DNA of 64,000 nucleotides from Pohlia nutans (GCA_022496805.1 CM040097.1:20884072-20948071); one strand, 5' to 3'; numbered from the stretch's first letter, positions 1 to 13,039 are shown. The notes: generated by a model from the sequence alone, not told the origin. Made by a program: numbers and translations.

Positions 1-452
1 ATCCGATTAGAAAGGGGATAATTTGTGAAATTTTTATGCTTCATTTCATGCCACATTGTTCCACCAATTGTTTTGACAATTTTAGTCTAAAAGTGCTATT
101 GAAAAAGTCAACTAATAAAATTAAGCAACCAAAAAATCTCCAAAAATAACTGCACTTAGAGTATTACATTTCAACCCATTACAACATATTTCATTCACAA
201 ATTTTTCAATATCTTATTTGTAATCGAATTACCAAAAATAAATAAAAATAAAATAAAAAAATTGGGTTTTAAAATTTATACAAAAATATTGGTGACAACA
301 ATCATAGATTTAACCATATGGATAGAATCTAAAATTTATAATGTGAAAATTTTATTCATACATCAAGTTCAAAATATCCTTCTTAATTGCATTTTATAAT
401 GCATCTTTGCAAAACTACCCAATTTGGGCAAGGTGAGGACGTTTAGGGGTTA
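1..452 (-). mobile_element. TTAA family A, copy A1 (cut by window edge)
   Basis: The 3' part of a family A element in the orientation I call reverse. It begins inside the conserved block ATCCGATTAGAAAGGGG and ends with GTTTAGGGG-TTAA. Shared internal landmarks are TGCATTTTATAATGCA-type palindromes, a block around GATAGAATCTAAAA and a block containing CAACCAAAAAATCTCC. There is no coding capacity. The rest of the element lies left of the window. Confidence 0.8.
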
Positions 453-1650
453 AGAATGTAAATCATTCAACATCTAGGACATGTTTGAGGGTAAGATCTT
501 AGCACTCACTCCTAATAGTTTAAGCAAATTAAAGTAGAATTGACAAGTGGGAATGTTTTAAATGGATTCACAAATCAAATTCATGATTTTATTTTTTTAA
601 ATTGTGATTTTTGAGTTTGAAATGAATTGACTAAGAATTTATGATGTTCAATTCCATGTTGTATATCAAACCATTTTGTACGCTCCATGTTCATGAGTTG
701 GAGATTTTAGACCAATTATATCTAGGTTTCATAAGGTTGGTTCAGAGTGCGAGGTTGGAAATGGACACATCTACCTTGGTAAGTGACTTTCATTCATTAC
801 CCAAAGCCAACTAGTCACTCATTGATTTCTCGTATTTATTTTGCAAGTGCGATTAGAAAATTTCCTCAACTTTGAATGGGCTTGTTAAGAGTCTCAAATT
901 TGAATTGGTTATTGGCTAAATTTTTTGGTTGCTTCTTCCTAGTAGCAGGAGTATGGATACCTTCTACCAATTTAGGGGCCTACCCTTTTAGACAAGTGAA
1001 AAAGTACGTAAGTGAAGGAAGAAGAAAACAAAAGTCTTGATTGGAACATCACCATACAATATATATAGTAATATATACATAAAATATGCATATTATAATT
1101 CTTTATAACTCAATTATAGTTGTATATAAATATTATTGGATATTTTAATAATCCAAAAAACCTTGCACTTGAATTTTTTAGAAGAGGTTGCAAATGTTCA
1201 TGTTTCATTGATTAAATGAATGGTGCACTTCTCGAGCACCAACAGCTTCCTCTAGGAACCATTGTCTTGCAAAGGTTGTAGTTAGAACTGCAATTGTGTG
1301 GCACATTTGGTGCATAAAATGAATGATTAGTTCCTCAAAAAATAAGAAAATAAGAAAATAAAAATGTCATCTAATTTATTTTTATTGGTCCAAAACTAAC
1401 TACCGTATTTATGCTAGAACGGCTAAATACAATCACATCAACACATACTTTGATAATTGTAGTGATAAATGTAGAAAGATTTTTAATCAAAAGTTCACTT
1501 TTACTTGGTGCAAAAATGATATGTTTAGCTTTGGCAGGTTCTACTCTTCCAAAAAGGCACTTGACTTATAGTTTTGTCTTTCTTACTCTTTACTTTTAGG
1601 AGCTCAATGTATATTTCCCTTTAACAATTTAGTTATTTTTTCACAAAAAG
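453..1650. other. no recognisable gene
   Basis: AT-rich sequence between A1 and E1. A 62-residue open frame (1411-1599) lacks any recognisable domain. Nothing else supported. Confidence 0.6.
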
Positions 1651-1654
1651 AAAT

Positions 1655-1889
1655 GGGTGATGGCCTGATATGGGTACCTCCTCCCAAAATAGTGTGATTT
1701 TTGAGAAATATATTTTTGGTAAGAAGAAAACATTGAAAAATTATAAAAATTAGAAGGTGTTATAGACACCATGGCTGCAACTATATACATGGTGTTAAAA
1801 ACGGAATTTTTAGCACACATAAAATGAGCTAGACATAAGTCACACTATGTGAGATGCATAAAAGTGGTACCCATATCAGGCCATTCCCC
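1655..1889 (+). mobile_element. MITE family E, copy E1
   Basis: 235 bp with inverted ends around GGCCTGATATGGGTACC (17 bp perfect within a longer imperfect repeat). AAAT occurs directly on both sides (1651-1654 and 1890-1893), which may be a target duplication. E2 has the same length. The central part contains GGTGTTATAGACACCATG. Non-coding. Confidence 0.82.
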
Positions 1890-1893
1890 AAAT

Positions 1894-3156
1894 GAATAAC
1901 ATTTGTTTGGTTGTTTCTACACTAATATTAAAAACAATCCAAAAATCAATACCAATTACTCCATGTAATATACTATCATTACTATAGCTATAATATTGAG
2001 ACAAAATATATGTAGATTTATAGTTTAGTAGAACTACCCTTGATAGACTTTTTATGCATGCAATAGCTTAGCATTGGATCAATATTCACAACCACGATCT
2101 TCTTTTTATTCGTTTGAAATAATAGTTGAATTGCTAACTCAAAGAGATATACAAGTGGTTCATTTTTTGAATATAGTGTGACCTTTTATTATCATTCTCA
2201 AAAAAAATTGTGTGATTTACTAATAGTCACATTGAACATCAATTTATTTGAAATTAAGGTTAGTGCTAGCATATACATGAGTGCCACATGGATAATAGAT
2301 TTGAGTTATCTCCAAAGTTGTCTTTTGTTGCCTACTACTCCATAATTTTTTAAAGTTTAATCCTACTCCTCTTTTGTGCCTTTTCGTTTATTTCCTTGTG
2401 CATGTCACTTGTGATGTTCTCTTTGTAGCCACCTCCATCCCTCAATCGTCCTAATTTTTAAACCAACACTTTACTATAAAACTCACTATATTTATACCTT
2501 CAAAACAATTGTGACTTAGAAATTAGTGCAAGTCACACAAATATGAAAAAAAATAAAAAAATAAAAAAATGCACTATTTATTCAACACTAGTGTGGGGGT
2601 TATCAAATATTTGAATTTTAATTAAAGAAACCAACAATAATTATGTTTAAAATCGAAAATAATTTGTGTTTTCTCAATTAAAGAGGGTTCATGCTCTTTT
2701 AGTTAATGTTGATAGAATTGCATAGATTTGTTTTTATTTAATGTGTAAAATAATGTGGGTATAATAAGTAGCAAAAATTATGTAAATTTCTTTGTTGAAG
2801 TGGACAACATGCAATTTCTGGTGTTTTCAAATAATGTAGACTGCTCCCAATAATGTGGCCCACACTATATAGATTAAATAGTGTATTTTCATATTTCATA
2901 ATTAGCATTTGGGAAATTCAAATTACTCGTTTTCAAAAGGAACAGGAGTTCAACATCAAGGTCTGATATGGAATTTCTCACAGTCGAATTTAGTTAGAAG
3001 TCCAACTAATGAATGACAAGGTCTTTTTTATTATCCACAGCAGTCAAGATTGACTGAACTTCTTCCTCATTGAATAGTACGGTTCAGTTTGTCAAACTTC
3101 ATGTAGAAAGTGTGAAATTTTGAAGCAAACATCAAAAAAATAATAACATTTTGATA
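1894..3156. other. no recognisable gene
   Basis: AT-rich sequence between E1 and D1 with A-runs near 2550 and no repeat family identified. Confidence 0.6.
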
Positions 3157-3402
3157 TTAACCCCTAAAGGCCCTAAAGGTCCAAGGATTCATGGTTTAAA
3201 ATGACAAATTCAATTGATCATATTGTGAAAAATATAAATTAAATAAGACCAAATTTTATATCACTGGAATCAATGACAAACATTGCATGTGTTGGTCAAA
3301 CAACAAACAAATTTGAACAAAAATAAGTCCACGTAGGACCTACTCAAAATCGCTAAAAAAACATGATGTCCAATTTGGGCTTCTTGGTTCTTTAGAGGTT
3401 AA
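3157..3402 (-). mobile_element. TTAA family D, copy D1
   Basis: A short element (246 bp), TTAA-CCCCTAAAGGCCC to GGTTCTTTAGAGG-TTAA. Landmarks are GGATTCATGGTTT, AATTGATCATATTGTGAAAA, ACATTGCATGTGTTGGTCAAAC and TAGGACCTACTCAAAA. Orientation is opposite to D3 and D4. Confidence 0.84.
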
Positions 3403-3409
3403 GCTCACT

Positions 3410-3985
3410 TTAACCCCTAACCGCCCAACCATGCATATTTTGCATGATGTACGGATTTGAAGTCCGTTTTCTCATCCATCATGCACTTTTTGCAGTGTGG
3501 ATTTTTTATTGAAACTTTTATGGGAAGTTAGCTTTGTGCATGTGTGATCCGATTAGAAAGGGGATGATTTGTGAAATTTTTATGCCTCATTTCATGTTGT
3601 AGTGTTCCACCCAAAATTTTGAAGATTTTAGTCTAAAAGTGCTCTTGAAAAAGTCAACTACTAAAATTAAGCCACCAAAAAATCTCCAAAAATCACTACA
3701 CTTAGAGTATTACATTTAAACCCATCAAAACAAATTTCATTATTAGATTATCAATATCTTATTCGTAATCATATTACAAAAGAATGTTAAATTTTAAGTT
3801 TGAAATTTAATACACAAATATTGGTGATAGCAATCGCAAATCTAACCGTATGGATAGAATCTAAAATGCATAATATACAACTTTTATTCATTCATCAACT
3901 TGAAAATATCCCTCTTAGTTGCATTTTATAATGCAACTTTGAAAAACTGCCAAATCTGAAAAGGATGAGAACGTTTAGGGGTTAA
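3410..3985 (-). mobile_element. TTAA family A, copy A2
   Basis: A full-length copy of about 576 bp from TTAA-CCCCTAACCGCCC to ACGTTTAGGGG-TTAA, with TTAA on both sides. It contains all family landmarks (TGCATGATGTACGGA, ATCCGATTAGAAAGGGG, the TGCATTTTATAATGCA palindrome). It starts 8 bp after the end of the family D copy D1, so two elements sit back to back. Confidence 0.85.
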
Positions 3986-5097
3986 ACGAAAGGTGCAAAA
4001 GGAAGTTGGGCTGATAATCAAGCGTTCTCGTTGGAAGAGAGTAATTCTATGCCCAATTTTATCTTAAACGATGACTTTCTTTCCTATTTTAGAAAGAAAG
4101 GAAGATTTTTGATATAGAAGTAATTTACATTTTAAAAAGGTAGGTACATAGTATCCTTGTCATGGATGATGCCTGAAAAAGAAAATTCATAAAACATTCC
4201 TCCATTCATGAGCAATTCATGGCCAAAGTGATTTGAAAACTAAGAAAACCAAGCATGAGGTAGTCTTTCACCACTTATCCTTTGTCCTATGGACATCGTA
4301 TCAAGGGTGGGACAAACATACACTTTATTCACGCCAGCCTCACTTGAGAACTAGAGTTTTTCTTCTTCTTTGAAATTTTGTAAAGATGTGTTATAGACAA
4401 CAACTTTGGAAGTTATAGATTATATATTTTATATTATATGTAAGTTTGTACAATTACTTGTACTATTTCAATCACCAACATATATTCAAATTTCCTCTTA
4501 AAAATGAATTCCATGTCAATTATAGAGATTTCTATCTAGACTAAATTTTGTTGCAATGGATTTGTAAACACACACTTATGATGTCTTTCAATTGAAAAGA
4601 CATTGAAATAATATAATATTATTATAATTCATTGAATTACTTCTATTCTTAAATACAATTTAACTTTAAATTGTTATAGAACACTTACATTATTATAATT
4701 ACATTTTTGAATTAAAATACACCAATTTAGTCCCCAAATGTCTTTAAAGCCAAATTTTGGTTGATTTTTGTATAAGCTTTTGGTTGACTTTTGTAAATCG
4801 ACTTTTTAACTTTTCATGCATGCACTAATTTTTCCATAATTTCAATTTTCAACGGAAAGCCATAAGTATAAATTGTGCACATGTTTGAATTTGGATCATG
4901 CATTTTCTATGGATTATTTTATTTTGACCAAGAATGCTACAACCACAATTTGATTTAAAGGAATTTTAGGGAATAAATTTCAAAAATTGTACACAATAGA
5001 TTTTAAAACTCTTCTACGCAAATTTTATAAATCAAAGAGTTCACATATGTTTCAACTCAAAAACTACGTCTTTTAGTTCAAAAACTCACTCTTCTAG
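3986..5097. other. no recognisable gene
   Basis: AT-rich sequence between A2 and F1. No open frame or family seen. Confidence 0.6.
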
Positions 5098-5314
5098 TAC
5101 ACCGATTATTGCTATTACTGTGAGTCACAAAATTAATGTGAGACTTTACACCAATCCTCACACTAATTCCTACACATATATATCTCAAATGTACGTTATT
5201 GTAAGAAATTTTGAATACTCTTAATTACTATGACTCACACTTTTGTTCTAATACCACAATTACTGTGAGAATACTGAAACACTGCGACTCATAGTAATGG
5301 TAATAACCGGTGTA
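5098..5314 (+). mobile_element. MITE family F, copy F1
   Basis: 217 bp with long imperfect inverted ends: ACACCGATTATTGCTATTAC on the left against ACACCGGTTATTACCATTAC at the right, continuing into a GTGAGTCAC-like repeat. AT-rich and non-coding. Confidence 0.75.
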
Positions 5315-5820
5315 GTTCAAAACCTACTTATCAAAACTGATTTAAAATATATAAGATAAACATCTTTTAAAATCACTATATTTAGATTCAAAAAAGAATT
5401 TTAGCAAGCTTATAGAAAAAAGGATCTTGAAAATTTATGAATATTCAGTCTACTATCAATTTAAAAATGAATATTGAATTTTTTGCTTCAAAAATCATTG
5501 ATAAATATTGGTTGATCCCTAAAGATCTACGTTAACATAAACAAGTTTTTTCATTCCTAGGCATTCCATTGTGAATGTAATTTGTGTATATTTTTGAAAT
5601 TTTATTTTAGCATGAAAATTTCTTATAACCTTTGAACATGCCAATTTGCTTAAGAAACAAGTTTGTTGTTTGAGGATTATGGCATTATTTTGATTTTCGC
5701 AACTTTTGGGCAATTGAAAAAGTGTTTATTAATTTACTTATTTTAAATATGTATTTAGTAGAGTATAATTTCTAACAAAACAAACTTATGAAGTACATTT
5801 TTGAGTCCAATCTTCACAGT

Positions 5821-6397
5821 TTAACCCCTAAATGCCTAGAGCCCTCTCCAAATTCGGCAGTTTTGCAAAGATGTATTATAAAATGCAACCTAGAGGGATA
5901 TTTTGAACTTGATATATGAATAAAAGTTGTACATTATGAATTTTAGATTCTATCCATATGGTTAGATCTATGATTGCTAATACCAATAATTTTGTATAAA
6001 ATTTGAAACGTGAAATTCAAAATTATTTTATAATTCAATTACGAATAAGATATTGACAATCTACGGATAAAATTCTTTGTGATTGGTTGAAATGTAATAC
6101 TCTAAGTGTAGTGATTTTTGGAGATTTTTTGGTTGCTTAATTTTATGAGTTGACTTTTTTTGGAGCATTTTAACACTGAAATCTTCAAAATTTTGGGTGA
6201 ATCACTACAACATGAAATGAGGCATAAAATTTTCACAAATCATCCCCTTTCTAATCGGATCACATGTGCATGAAACTAACTTCCCATAGAATCTACAGTA
6301 AAAATTCCACACTGCAAAAAGTGCTTGACGGATGAGAATCTACGGATGAAATCTGTACATCGTCCCAAAAATGGACGCTTAGGCAGTTAGGGGTTAA
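5821..6397 (+). mobile_element. TTAA family A, copy A3
   Basis: A complete copy of 577 bp in forward orientation, TTAA-CCCCTAAATGCC to GCAGTTAGGGG-TTAA. Terminal identity is the 7-bp CCCCTAA; beyond this the two ends differ. The interior is AT-rich and non-coding. Reverse-orientation copies A1, A2, A4 and A7 align with it as reverse complements. Confidence 0.87.
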
Positions 6398-6578
6398 AAC
6401 AAGCGGCTAATCGCAGAGTCTCTGCATTAGTATTTACCCCAAATTTATTTTTACAGTTTCTTTTTATTGTCCGTGCGCGTAACTCCTGGTAACTTCTCAA
6501 AAACGATGCGTTTCCGCAGTCTCTTCCCTCGTAGATAGAGACAAAAATGTGCATTGGGTGTGTATGGAAACTGGCATG

Positions 6579-7385
6579 TCATGAAGTTCTTTAGCCCTAA
6601 ATATCCAACTGTCCAGAAAGTGGATGATGTACAGAATCAAACATAGTTTTCTCATCCGTCATGGACTTTTTGCAGAGTGGATGTTTTACTATATATATTT
6701 TATGGGAAGTTAGCTTCATTTATGTGTGATCCGATTAGGAAGGGGTTGATTTGTGAAAATTTTATGCATCATTTCATGTTGTAGTAATTCATCCAAAATT
6801 TCAAAGATTTCAATGTAAAAGTGCTCTTAAACAAGTCAACTCATAAAATTAAGCAACCAAAAAATCTTTACAAATCACTACACTTACAGTATTACACTTC
6901 AACCAATCACATCAAATTCCATGTACAAACTGCCAATATCTTATTTGTAATCAAATTACAAAAGAATTTTCAATTTCAAGTTTCAAATTTGATACAAAAA
7001 TATTGGTGACAACAACCATAGATCTAACTATATGGATAGAATCAAAATTTCAAAATGTACAAGTTTATTCATATATCAAGTGCAAAATATCCCTCTTAGT
7101 TGCATTTTATAAGACACGTTTGAAATTCTCCAAACCTGGAGAGGAGTGAGTACGTTTAGGGGTTAGTTCTTGCTAGGGTTCACCCTTTGCTCTCACTACA
7201 TGAACGATAAATAATTCAAAACATGTGATTCTTGAGGCGGGGCTATTGTGGACTTCCAACCCTCTATCATCATTCTTTAGGTAAATAATGACGTGGCATG
7301 TCCAATATTCTAGAATTCGCTACAACAATTCTTGTGAAACAATTCTTACTCCAAGGTACAACTCACAAGGGCTAAAGAACCTTGT
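6579..7385 (+). mobile_element. MITE family M, copy M1, interrupted by A4
   Basis: The left terminus GAAGTTCTTTAG runs directly into A4. After A4 the sequence continues to the right terminus GGGCTAAAGAACCTTG. The right half resembles M3 (AATATTCTAGAATTCGC, ACTCACAAGGGCTAAAGAAC). Confidence 0.62.
6591..7166 (-). mobile_element. TTAA family A, copy A4, flanked by TTAG on both sides
   Basis: The element runs from TTAG-CCCTAAATATCC to TACGTTTAGGGG-TTAG. The flanking tetranucleotide is TTAG on both sides rather than TTAA, as expected of a 4-bp target duplication at a variant site. It sits inside a family M element: the left M terminus (GTTCTTTAG) abuts it directly and the right M terminus is at about 7371-7385. 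Confidence 0.83.
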
Positions 7386-7728
7386 GTTTCAATTCTAAAT
7401 TAGATTTGTTAGTATTTTTTTTTCCTACCATCTTGCATCTTTCCCGTAATGATTTTATAAAGAATGAAAGCCAAGTGTTTTTTTCATGAATTTGTTTTGA
7501 GATTCTCCAGACAATTCTCCAACATTTTAATTTGGAGATGCTAGAGAATCACGTTTTGAAAAAATAAAGCTATATTTTGGAGATGAAACCATATTATTTC
7601 TAAAAATATTGATTTCATCAAAAAAAAATTAAGAAATTTAAAATCATAGTGAATTTTTGAAGTTTTTGAGTAAAGAAAATGTGTAAAATACCAACTACAA
7701 AATGTTAAAATATATCTCAAAATTGTAC

Positions 7729-8282
7729 TTAACCTTTAAGTGACCAAATGACCATTTTATGCTGGTTGCAGTCTATTTTTTTACAGGCTGCCCAAGATGA
7801 AAAATATATTTTTATAAAAAAATTAACATATTTTCAAATTGGAAATCAAGTCTACTTTCCAACCCAATTTGAATCATGTCAATTTGAGTTAAACTCTACC
7901 GAGGACAATTTTTCAAAAACAAACACCTCAATATTGTCCTAGTGTTATAAAATTTACTATTTCGGAAAACTAATGATGTTCTCTCCTTTGAAAATATATA
8001 TTTTTGAATTTTAGAAAAAAAATGTCTAGTTTTAACCAATCATTTGAAATTTGAAATTCTAAAAATAAAAATTGTAATTTTGATGAATGTTAAATGCTAA
8101 ATGCTTCTAAATTCATTAAATGAGTATCTAAAACATTTTTTGAAAGATTGACTGTACGGATAATTGCTAAACATCATGCTTCCCATTTTCACTTGTGGAC
8201 CAAACTTCATCAAAGTTGCACAAGTAACATTTAATAAGACATCTAGGTTTTGCCCTTACCCCCTCTATCATTTAGGGGTTTA
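7729..8282 (+). mobile_element. TTAA family B, copy B1
   Basis: It runs from TTAA-CCTTTAAGTGACC to CTATCATTTAGGGG-TTTA. It is about 550 bp, AT-rich and non-coding. It aligns along its length with the reverse complement of B2 (11381-11929), sharing blocks such as CCATTTTATG, TTCCAACCCAATTTGAATC and AACACCTCAATATTGTCCTA. It directly abuts A5. Confidence 0.82.
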
Positions 8283-8849
8283 TCCCTAAACACCCACAAT
8301 CCTCTCCAAATTTAGAGAATTACAAAGATGCATTATAAAATGCAACTAAGAGGGATAGTTTGAACTTGATGTATGAATAGAAGTTGTACATTATGAATTT
8401 TAGATTCTATCCATATGGTTAGATCTACGATTGCTATCACCAATATTTTGTATGAAATTTGAAAATTCTTTTGTAATTTGATTATGAATAAGATATTAAC
8501 AATTTGTGGATGAAATTTTTGTGGTGACTTGAAATGTAATATTCTAAGTGTAGTGATTTTTGGAGATTTTTTGCTTGTTTAAATTTATAAGTTGACTATT
8601 CCAAGAGCAGCTTTGAACTATTTTGAATTAAGATCTTAGAAAATTTTGGTGAATCATTGCAACATGAAATGAGGCATAAAATCTTCACAAATCATTCCTT
8701 TTCTAATCAGTTGACACATGCATGAAGCTAACTTCTCATAAAATCTATAGTAAAAATTCTACACTGCAAAAAGTGCATGACGGATGGGAAAACGTAGATG
8801 AAATCTGTACATCATTCAGAAAATGAACGCCTGGGCAGTTAAGGATTAA
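8279..8849 (+). mobile_element. TTAA family A, copy A5
   Basis: A forward copy from TTTATCCCTAAACACCC to GGCAGTTAAGGATTAA, with decayed termini compared with A3 and A6. Its left end directly abuts the right end of family B copy B1 (TTTAGGGG then TTTA then TCCCTAAA), so the two probably share one target tetranucleotide. Confidence 0.8.
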
Positions 8850-10379
8850 GGTCTACATTTCCATAAAGTGCATTAGAGTTAAATATCTTGATGAAATAGA
8901 ATTTTTTTTATTTGAAAATTTGACAAGGCAAAATTTGCAATTATGTTGAACTTAAGTAAAACATACCCAACATGCAATTGCAATGGCTTGCTTAATTAAT
9001 TAATTCTTTTGACAATTGTAAAGCGGGTTAGAAGCTAAACTTGATAAACTTGTTTGGATAAGTGATGTCAACTTCAATCACCTTCAACTCATGCAACAAG
9101 ATGTCAAAAAATGGCTCAAGCACTACATGGTAAAAGTTCATTTTAAAATTAGTAGGATAGAAGGGTTTATATGTTTTATACACAAAATATGGTGTTATCT
9201 AAACAAATTTTTCTTCTTTCCACATAACAAATGCATTGGAATAGTATGTTTATCACATATAACACGTGTAGAAATTGTCCACCATATTTGTTATGTGGAA
9301 AAAACATTGTGGGGTTTTTGAAAGCAAGTTTCTTGTATGTACGATACTTGTCAAAATTATACAATTTTAATGTGCTTTTGTAATAAAAAGATATAGCTAT
9401 TTATTTCCCCATAAAATATGCAGAGACAGATTACTTTCTATCTCTTGTGATGTTCAAGATCATGTTGGTTTGACTTTGAAACCCTACGTAAATCCAAAAA
9501 ATGAATTAAAAGACTTGAAATGTTTATTACATATACAGTGGCGGTGAATCAATTATACTAAAAAGAATTGAACTCAAAATTCATTTAAAAAATTCCTCAA
9601 AATGAGTGGAGTTTGATTTTGTGGCTTGTTTATCTTCTTGACAAGGGAAGATAACTCACTACATTATTTACTAATATAACTTTCTATAGAATCTTTGTGC
9701 AACACCCATAGTCGGAAATGACAAAAACCTTTTTAATTCTTTTAAGAGCTTTTTATTCTTTCTTCAAAATAGACTAGAATTATAGATTGGAAGGTTGATA
9801 TGCAAAATTTACATATGGAGTCATCGGTAATAGGAAGTAGTTAATTCCTAAATGTCCCTTAGGCTCCATTTGTATGACCACGGTATATTTGTTTCATATA
9901 ATCTAGTTGATGCACTAAAATATGACTATGTATTTAAACATATTTTATACTCTTTTACGAAGGTGTACTCAAATATGCTATATAGAGTACCTATTACCAC
10001 TCCACCACTCCAAGTTGAACAATTTTAATATCTTGGAAAAGATACTAAACGTGTGACAATTTTTTTAGGAAAAGATAAATGTTCGTAAAGTTGAATTTAA
10101 GTAAAATCATATTTTTTTGGATAAAAATTGTAATTTCTATAATTTTTTAAGTGGTGTGCTATGAAATGACAAAACCACCCTTAGGTAGAGCACATGAGCA
10201 TCCCGAAAATGCTCTATAGTCATTCAACATCAACTGATGGTTAATAATAAAGTAATCTTAAAGTCCCCCATTTACATCCAAAGCAACCACTTCATTGCTT
10301 ATGCTAAATTGCTTCCTTCTTCGCCTTAATTATTTAAGGTTCCACCACCTTTTGATCTCATCCTTATTTGATCTCATCC
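8850..10379. other. no recognisable gene apart from a small hairpin
   Basis: Contains the hairpin at 9216-9303. Otherwise unassigned AT-rich sequence between A5 and A6. Confidence 0.55.
9216..9303. repeat. short inverted repeat (hairpin)
   Basis: TTTCCACATAACAAATG near 9216-9233 is complemented by CATATTTGTTATGTGGAAA near 9280-9300. The loop is about 45 bases. Two opposite open frames here are palindrome artefacts. Confidence 0.6.
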
Positions 10380-10957
10380 TTAACCCCTAAATGTCCTCAC
10401 TTTTGTCCAGACTGGGCAATTTTGCAAATATGCATTATACAATGCAACTAAGAAGGATATTTTGAACTTGATGTATGAATAAAAGTTGTACATAATGAAT
10501 TTTAGACTCTATCCATATGGTTAGATCTGCTATTGCTATCACTGATATTTTTCTATAAAATTTGAAATTTGAAATTCAAATTTATTTTGTAATTTGATTA
10601 CAAATAAGATATTTACAATCTATGAATGAAATTTATTGTGATGGGTTGAAATGTAATACTCTAAATGCTTTGGTTTTTGGAGATTTTTTGGTTGCTTAAT
10701 TTTGTGAGTTGACTTTTTCAAGAGCCCTTTTAGACTAAAATCTTTGAATTCTTTTGGTGAGACACTGCAACATGAAAAGAGGCATAAAATTTTCACACAT
10801 CACCCCCTTTCTAATTAGATCACACGTGCATGAAGTCAACATCCCTTAAAATATTCAGGAAAAAATTCACATTGCAAAAAGTGCATGACGGATGAGAAAA
10901 TGAAGTTTGCTTCTGTACATCATGCAAAATATGCAGGGTTAGGCAGTTAGGGGTTAA
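10380..10957 (+). mobile_element. TTAA family A, copy A6
   Basis: A complete forward copy of about 578 bp, TTAA-CCCCTAAATGTCC to GGCAGTTAGGGG-TTAA. The flanks beyond TTAA (ATCC on the left, ACTACC on the right) do not match, so the duplication is no longer than TTAA. Non-coding. Confidence 0.87.
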
Positions 10958-11380
10958 ACTACCCTATTTACATCCAATTCAACCTTCTACTTACTAAATT
11001 TTGGTCTTCACTTGAAGTGAGGTGGAATTGGGTCAAACCAAAAGAAGAATTAGGAATTCAACATAGAGTGCAGAATTGGGATTATGACAAGGGCTTTCTT
11101 TTGGTTTTTGGATCATCTAACTTTAGGCTACAAAGACGTCATGCAATTGAATAAGGTGGCTTTTTAATTCATTATTTTTTAATATATTTTTTATTTGAAA
11201 AACTTGGGCAACGGATCTCTATTTTTTCATACTGCATATGAATAACATTTTCTGTGTTGAATGACTTCTGTGAACTAAATTGAACAATCATAGGTCATAA
11301 ATCCTATTGGTGCCTGATGAACAATGTTGTTTTTTTAACAATCACAAAGTTTGTCACATGCCAATCATATGTACATCTGT

Positions 11381-11929
11381 TTAACCCAGAAATGACAGAG
11401 GGGTAAGGAAAAATCCTAGATGTGTTATAAAAGGTTACTTCTGTAACTTTGATGAAGTTTGGTCCATAAGAGAAAATGAGAAGCATAATGTTTTGTAATT
11501 ATCCGGACGGTCAAAATTTCAAAAAATGTTTTAGATACTCATTTAATGAACTTAGAAACATTTATTGTTGAATATTCACCAAAATTACAATTTATATTTT
11601 TAGAATTTGAAATTTGGTATGATTGGTTAAAACTAAACATTGTATTTTAAAATTAAAAAAGGAAAAATTCTCAAAGGAGATAACATCATCACTTTCCCAA
11701 AATAATAATTTTTATAACACTAGGACAATGTTGAGGTGTTTGTTTTTGAAAAATTCTCCTTGATGAAGTTTGACTCGGATTGACATGATTCAAATTGGGT
11801 TGGAAAGTAGACTTGATTTCCTATTTGAGTTTTTATTTTATATTTTATAAAAGTTATTTTTTCATCTTGAGCAGCTTGTAAAAAGGGGGTAGCGATCATA
11901 AAATGGTCGTTCGGTCACTTAGGGGTTAA
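11381..11929 (-). mobile_element. TTAA family B, copy B2
   Basis: A reverse-orientation copy of family B, 549 bp, TTAA-CCCAGAAATGACAG to GGTCACTTAGGGG-TTAA. Both TTAA tetranucleotides are intact. The interior has no similarity I can see to family A although the outer bases are the same, so the families share ends but not bodies. Confidence 0.84.
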
Positions 11930-11935
11930 GATGTG

Positions 11936-11942
<7 letters not shown>

Positions 11943-12000
<58 letters not shown>
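11943..12000. repeat. (TA)n microsatellite
   Basis: An almost uninterrupted run of TA dinucleotides of nearly 60 bases, next to the right end of B2. Confidence 0.97.
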
Positions 12001-12003
<3 letters not shown>

Positions 12004-12284
12004 GATTTGGATTCATAAAAAACAAACACTATTGATGAGTATGGTGATACATTTTGAACTCATTATTATCACACTCTCTAATATCACATTCCAATATCTA
12101 TAGAGAATATATTTGCTAGTGTGTACAAATGTGATTGGAAACTTTTCACATGTCAAGTTCTAAACTCATGTATGTTGATTATCAAAGGGATGATAGAAAA
12201 AAGTTATGAGTGTAAGTCCATCTTTTCAAGACTAAAGTCTGGGAAAAAAAGTAAGGAAAACTGGTATGAAATGACCCTACACTA

Positions 12285-12450
12285 CCCTTTGGAAGGGCTA
12301 GGGGTGCTTCTTAGCACTCGTGAGGTCAAGAGTTCAAATCCCCACATGGGCTAAAAATTCTTTCATATGATCCACCCTAGTGCAACCTCTAGGAATTTGC
12401 CTAGGGGATTATTCTCCTTTTCAGACAAAAATAAAAATAAAAATATAATA
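12285..12450 (+). mobile_element. tRNA-derived SINE-like sequence
   Basis: It contains a pol III B-box-like GAGTTCAAATCCC preceded at tRNA-like distance by GGGGTGCTTCTTAGCACTCGTGAGG. An A-rich tail (AAAATAAAAATAAAAATATAA) follows near 12430. Similar heads occur at 12850-12905 and 42450-42510, which suggests a SINE family. Boundaries are approximate and no target duplication was identified. Confidence 0.45.
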
Positions 12451-12650
12451 CAATATAATAAAAAAAACCATACTTGGGGTTAGGATCAGAATCGGCCCAT
12501 CTTTTGAGGGTGCATGTCAGATGAGCAAATCTACTTGGGCTGCCCAAAAACCAATTTAATATTGTCACAATGTACAGTGGAATTTGAGAGCACCAAAGCA
12601 AGGACGAAGGATTCATGGTTTTTAAAATGACAAATTTAGTTAATCATATT

Positions 12651-13039
12651 AGAGTTATCCGTAAAGGATTGAGGGGTAGCTATGTGTTTTCCCTGTTCAT
12701 TTAGAAATCACAACTCATGTTAGTCACAAGGAACCAAGTCGGCTTGGTTTGGGAGAGCATGTGATTGGTTTCGGAGAGCATGTGATTGGTTTGGGAGAGC
12801 ATGTGATTGGTATGGGGTTACATGGAGATTCCACCATGGAAATGCTAGTGTGGTATGGGGGAGCTTCTTTAGCATTGGGAAGGTTCAATTGGTTTGAATC
12901 TCACTGACAGCGTAAAGAATTTTGATTGATCAAATAAAGGAGCCAGAAACTCGTTTTCGCTGCCTTTGATGTTAAAAAACCAGTTTTGCCTTGTCTTCCC
13001 TCTTGTGGAATTTTTTTGCTCGACTTTACGGATAAATCT
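12651..13039 (+). mobile_element. TIR element inserted in D2, 3-bp duplication
   Basis: 389 bp with 16-bp inverted ends AGAGTTATCCGTAAAG and AGATTTATCCGTAAAG (one mismatch). The family D sequence CATATTGTGAAAA is split so that ATT occurs on both sides (12648-12650 and 13040-13042), defining a 3-bp duplication. Inside are three tandem copies of a 21-22 bp unit (GGGAGAGCATGTGATTGGTTT) at about 12748-12810 and a tRNA-promoter-like stretch. The superfamily is not certain. Confidence 0.82.
12748..12812 (+). repeat. 21-bp tandem repeat, three copies
   Basis: Three consecutive near-identical units of TTTGGGAGAGCATGTGATTGG, the middle one with TTTCGG in place of TTTGGG. They lie inside the TIR element 12651-13039. 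Confidence 0.9.

Noticed and set aside
1..452. Telomere-like CCCTAA/CCCCTAAA strings at element ends
   Set aside because: They occur singly as the termini of TTAA elements, never as tandem arrays.
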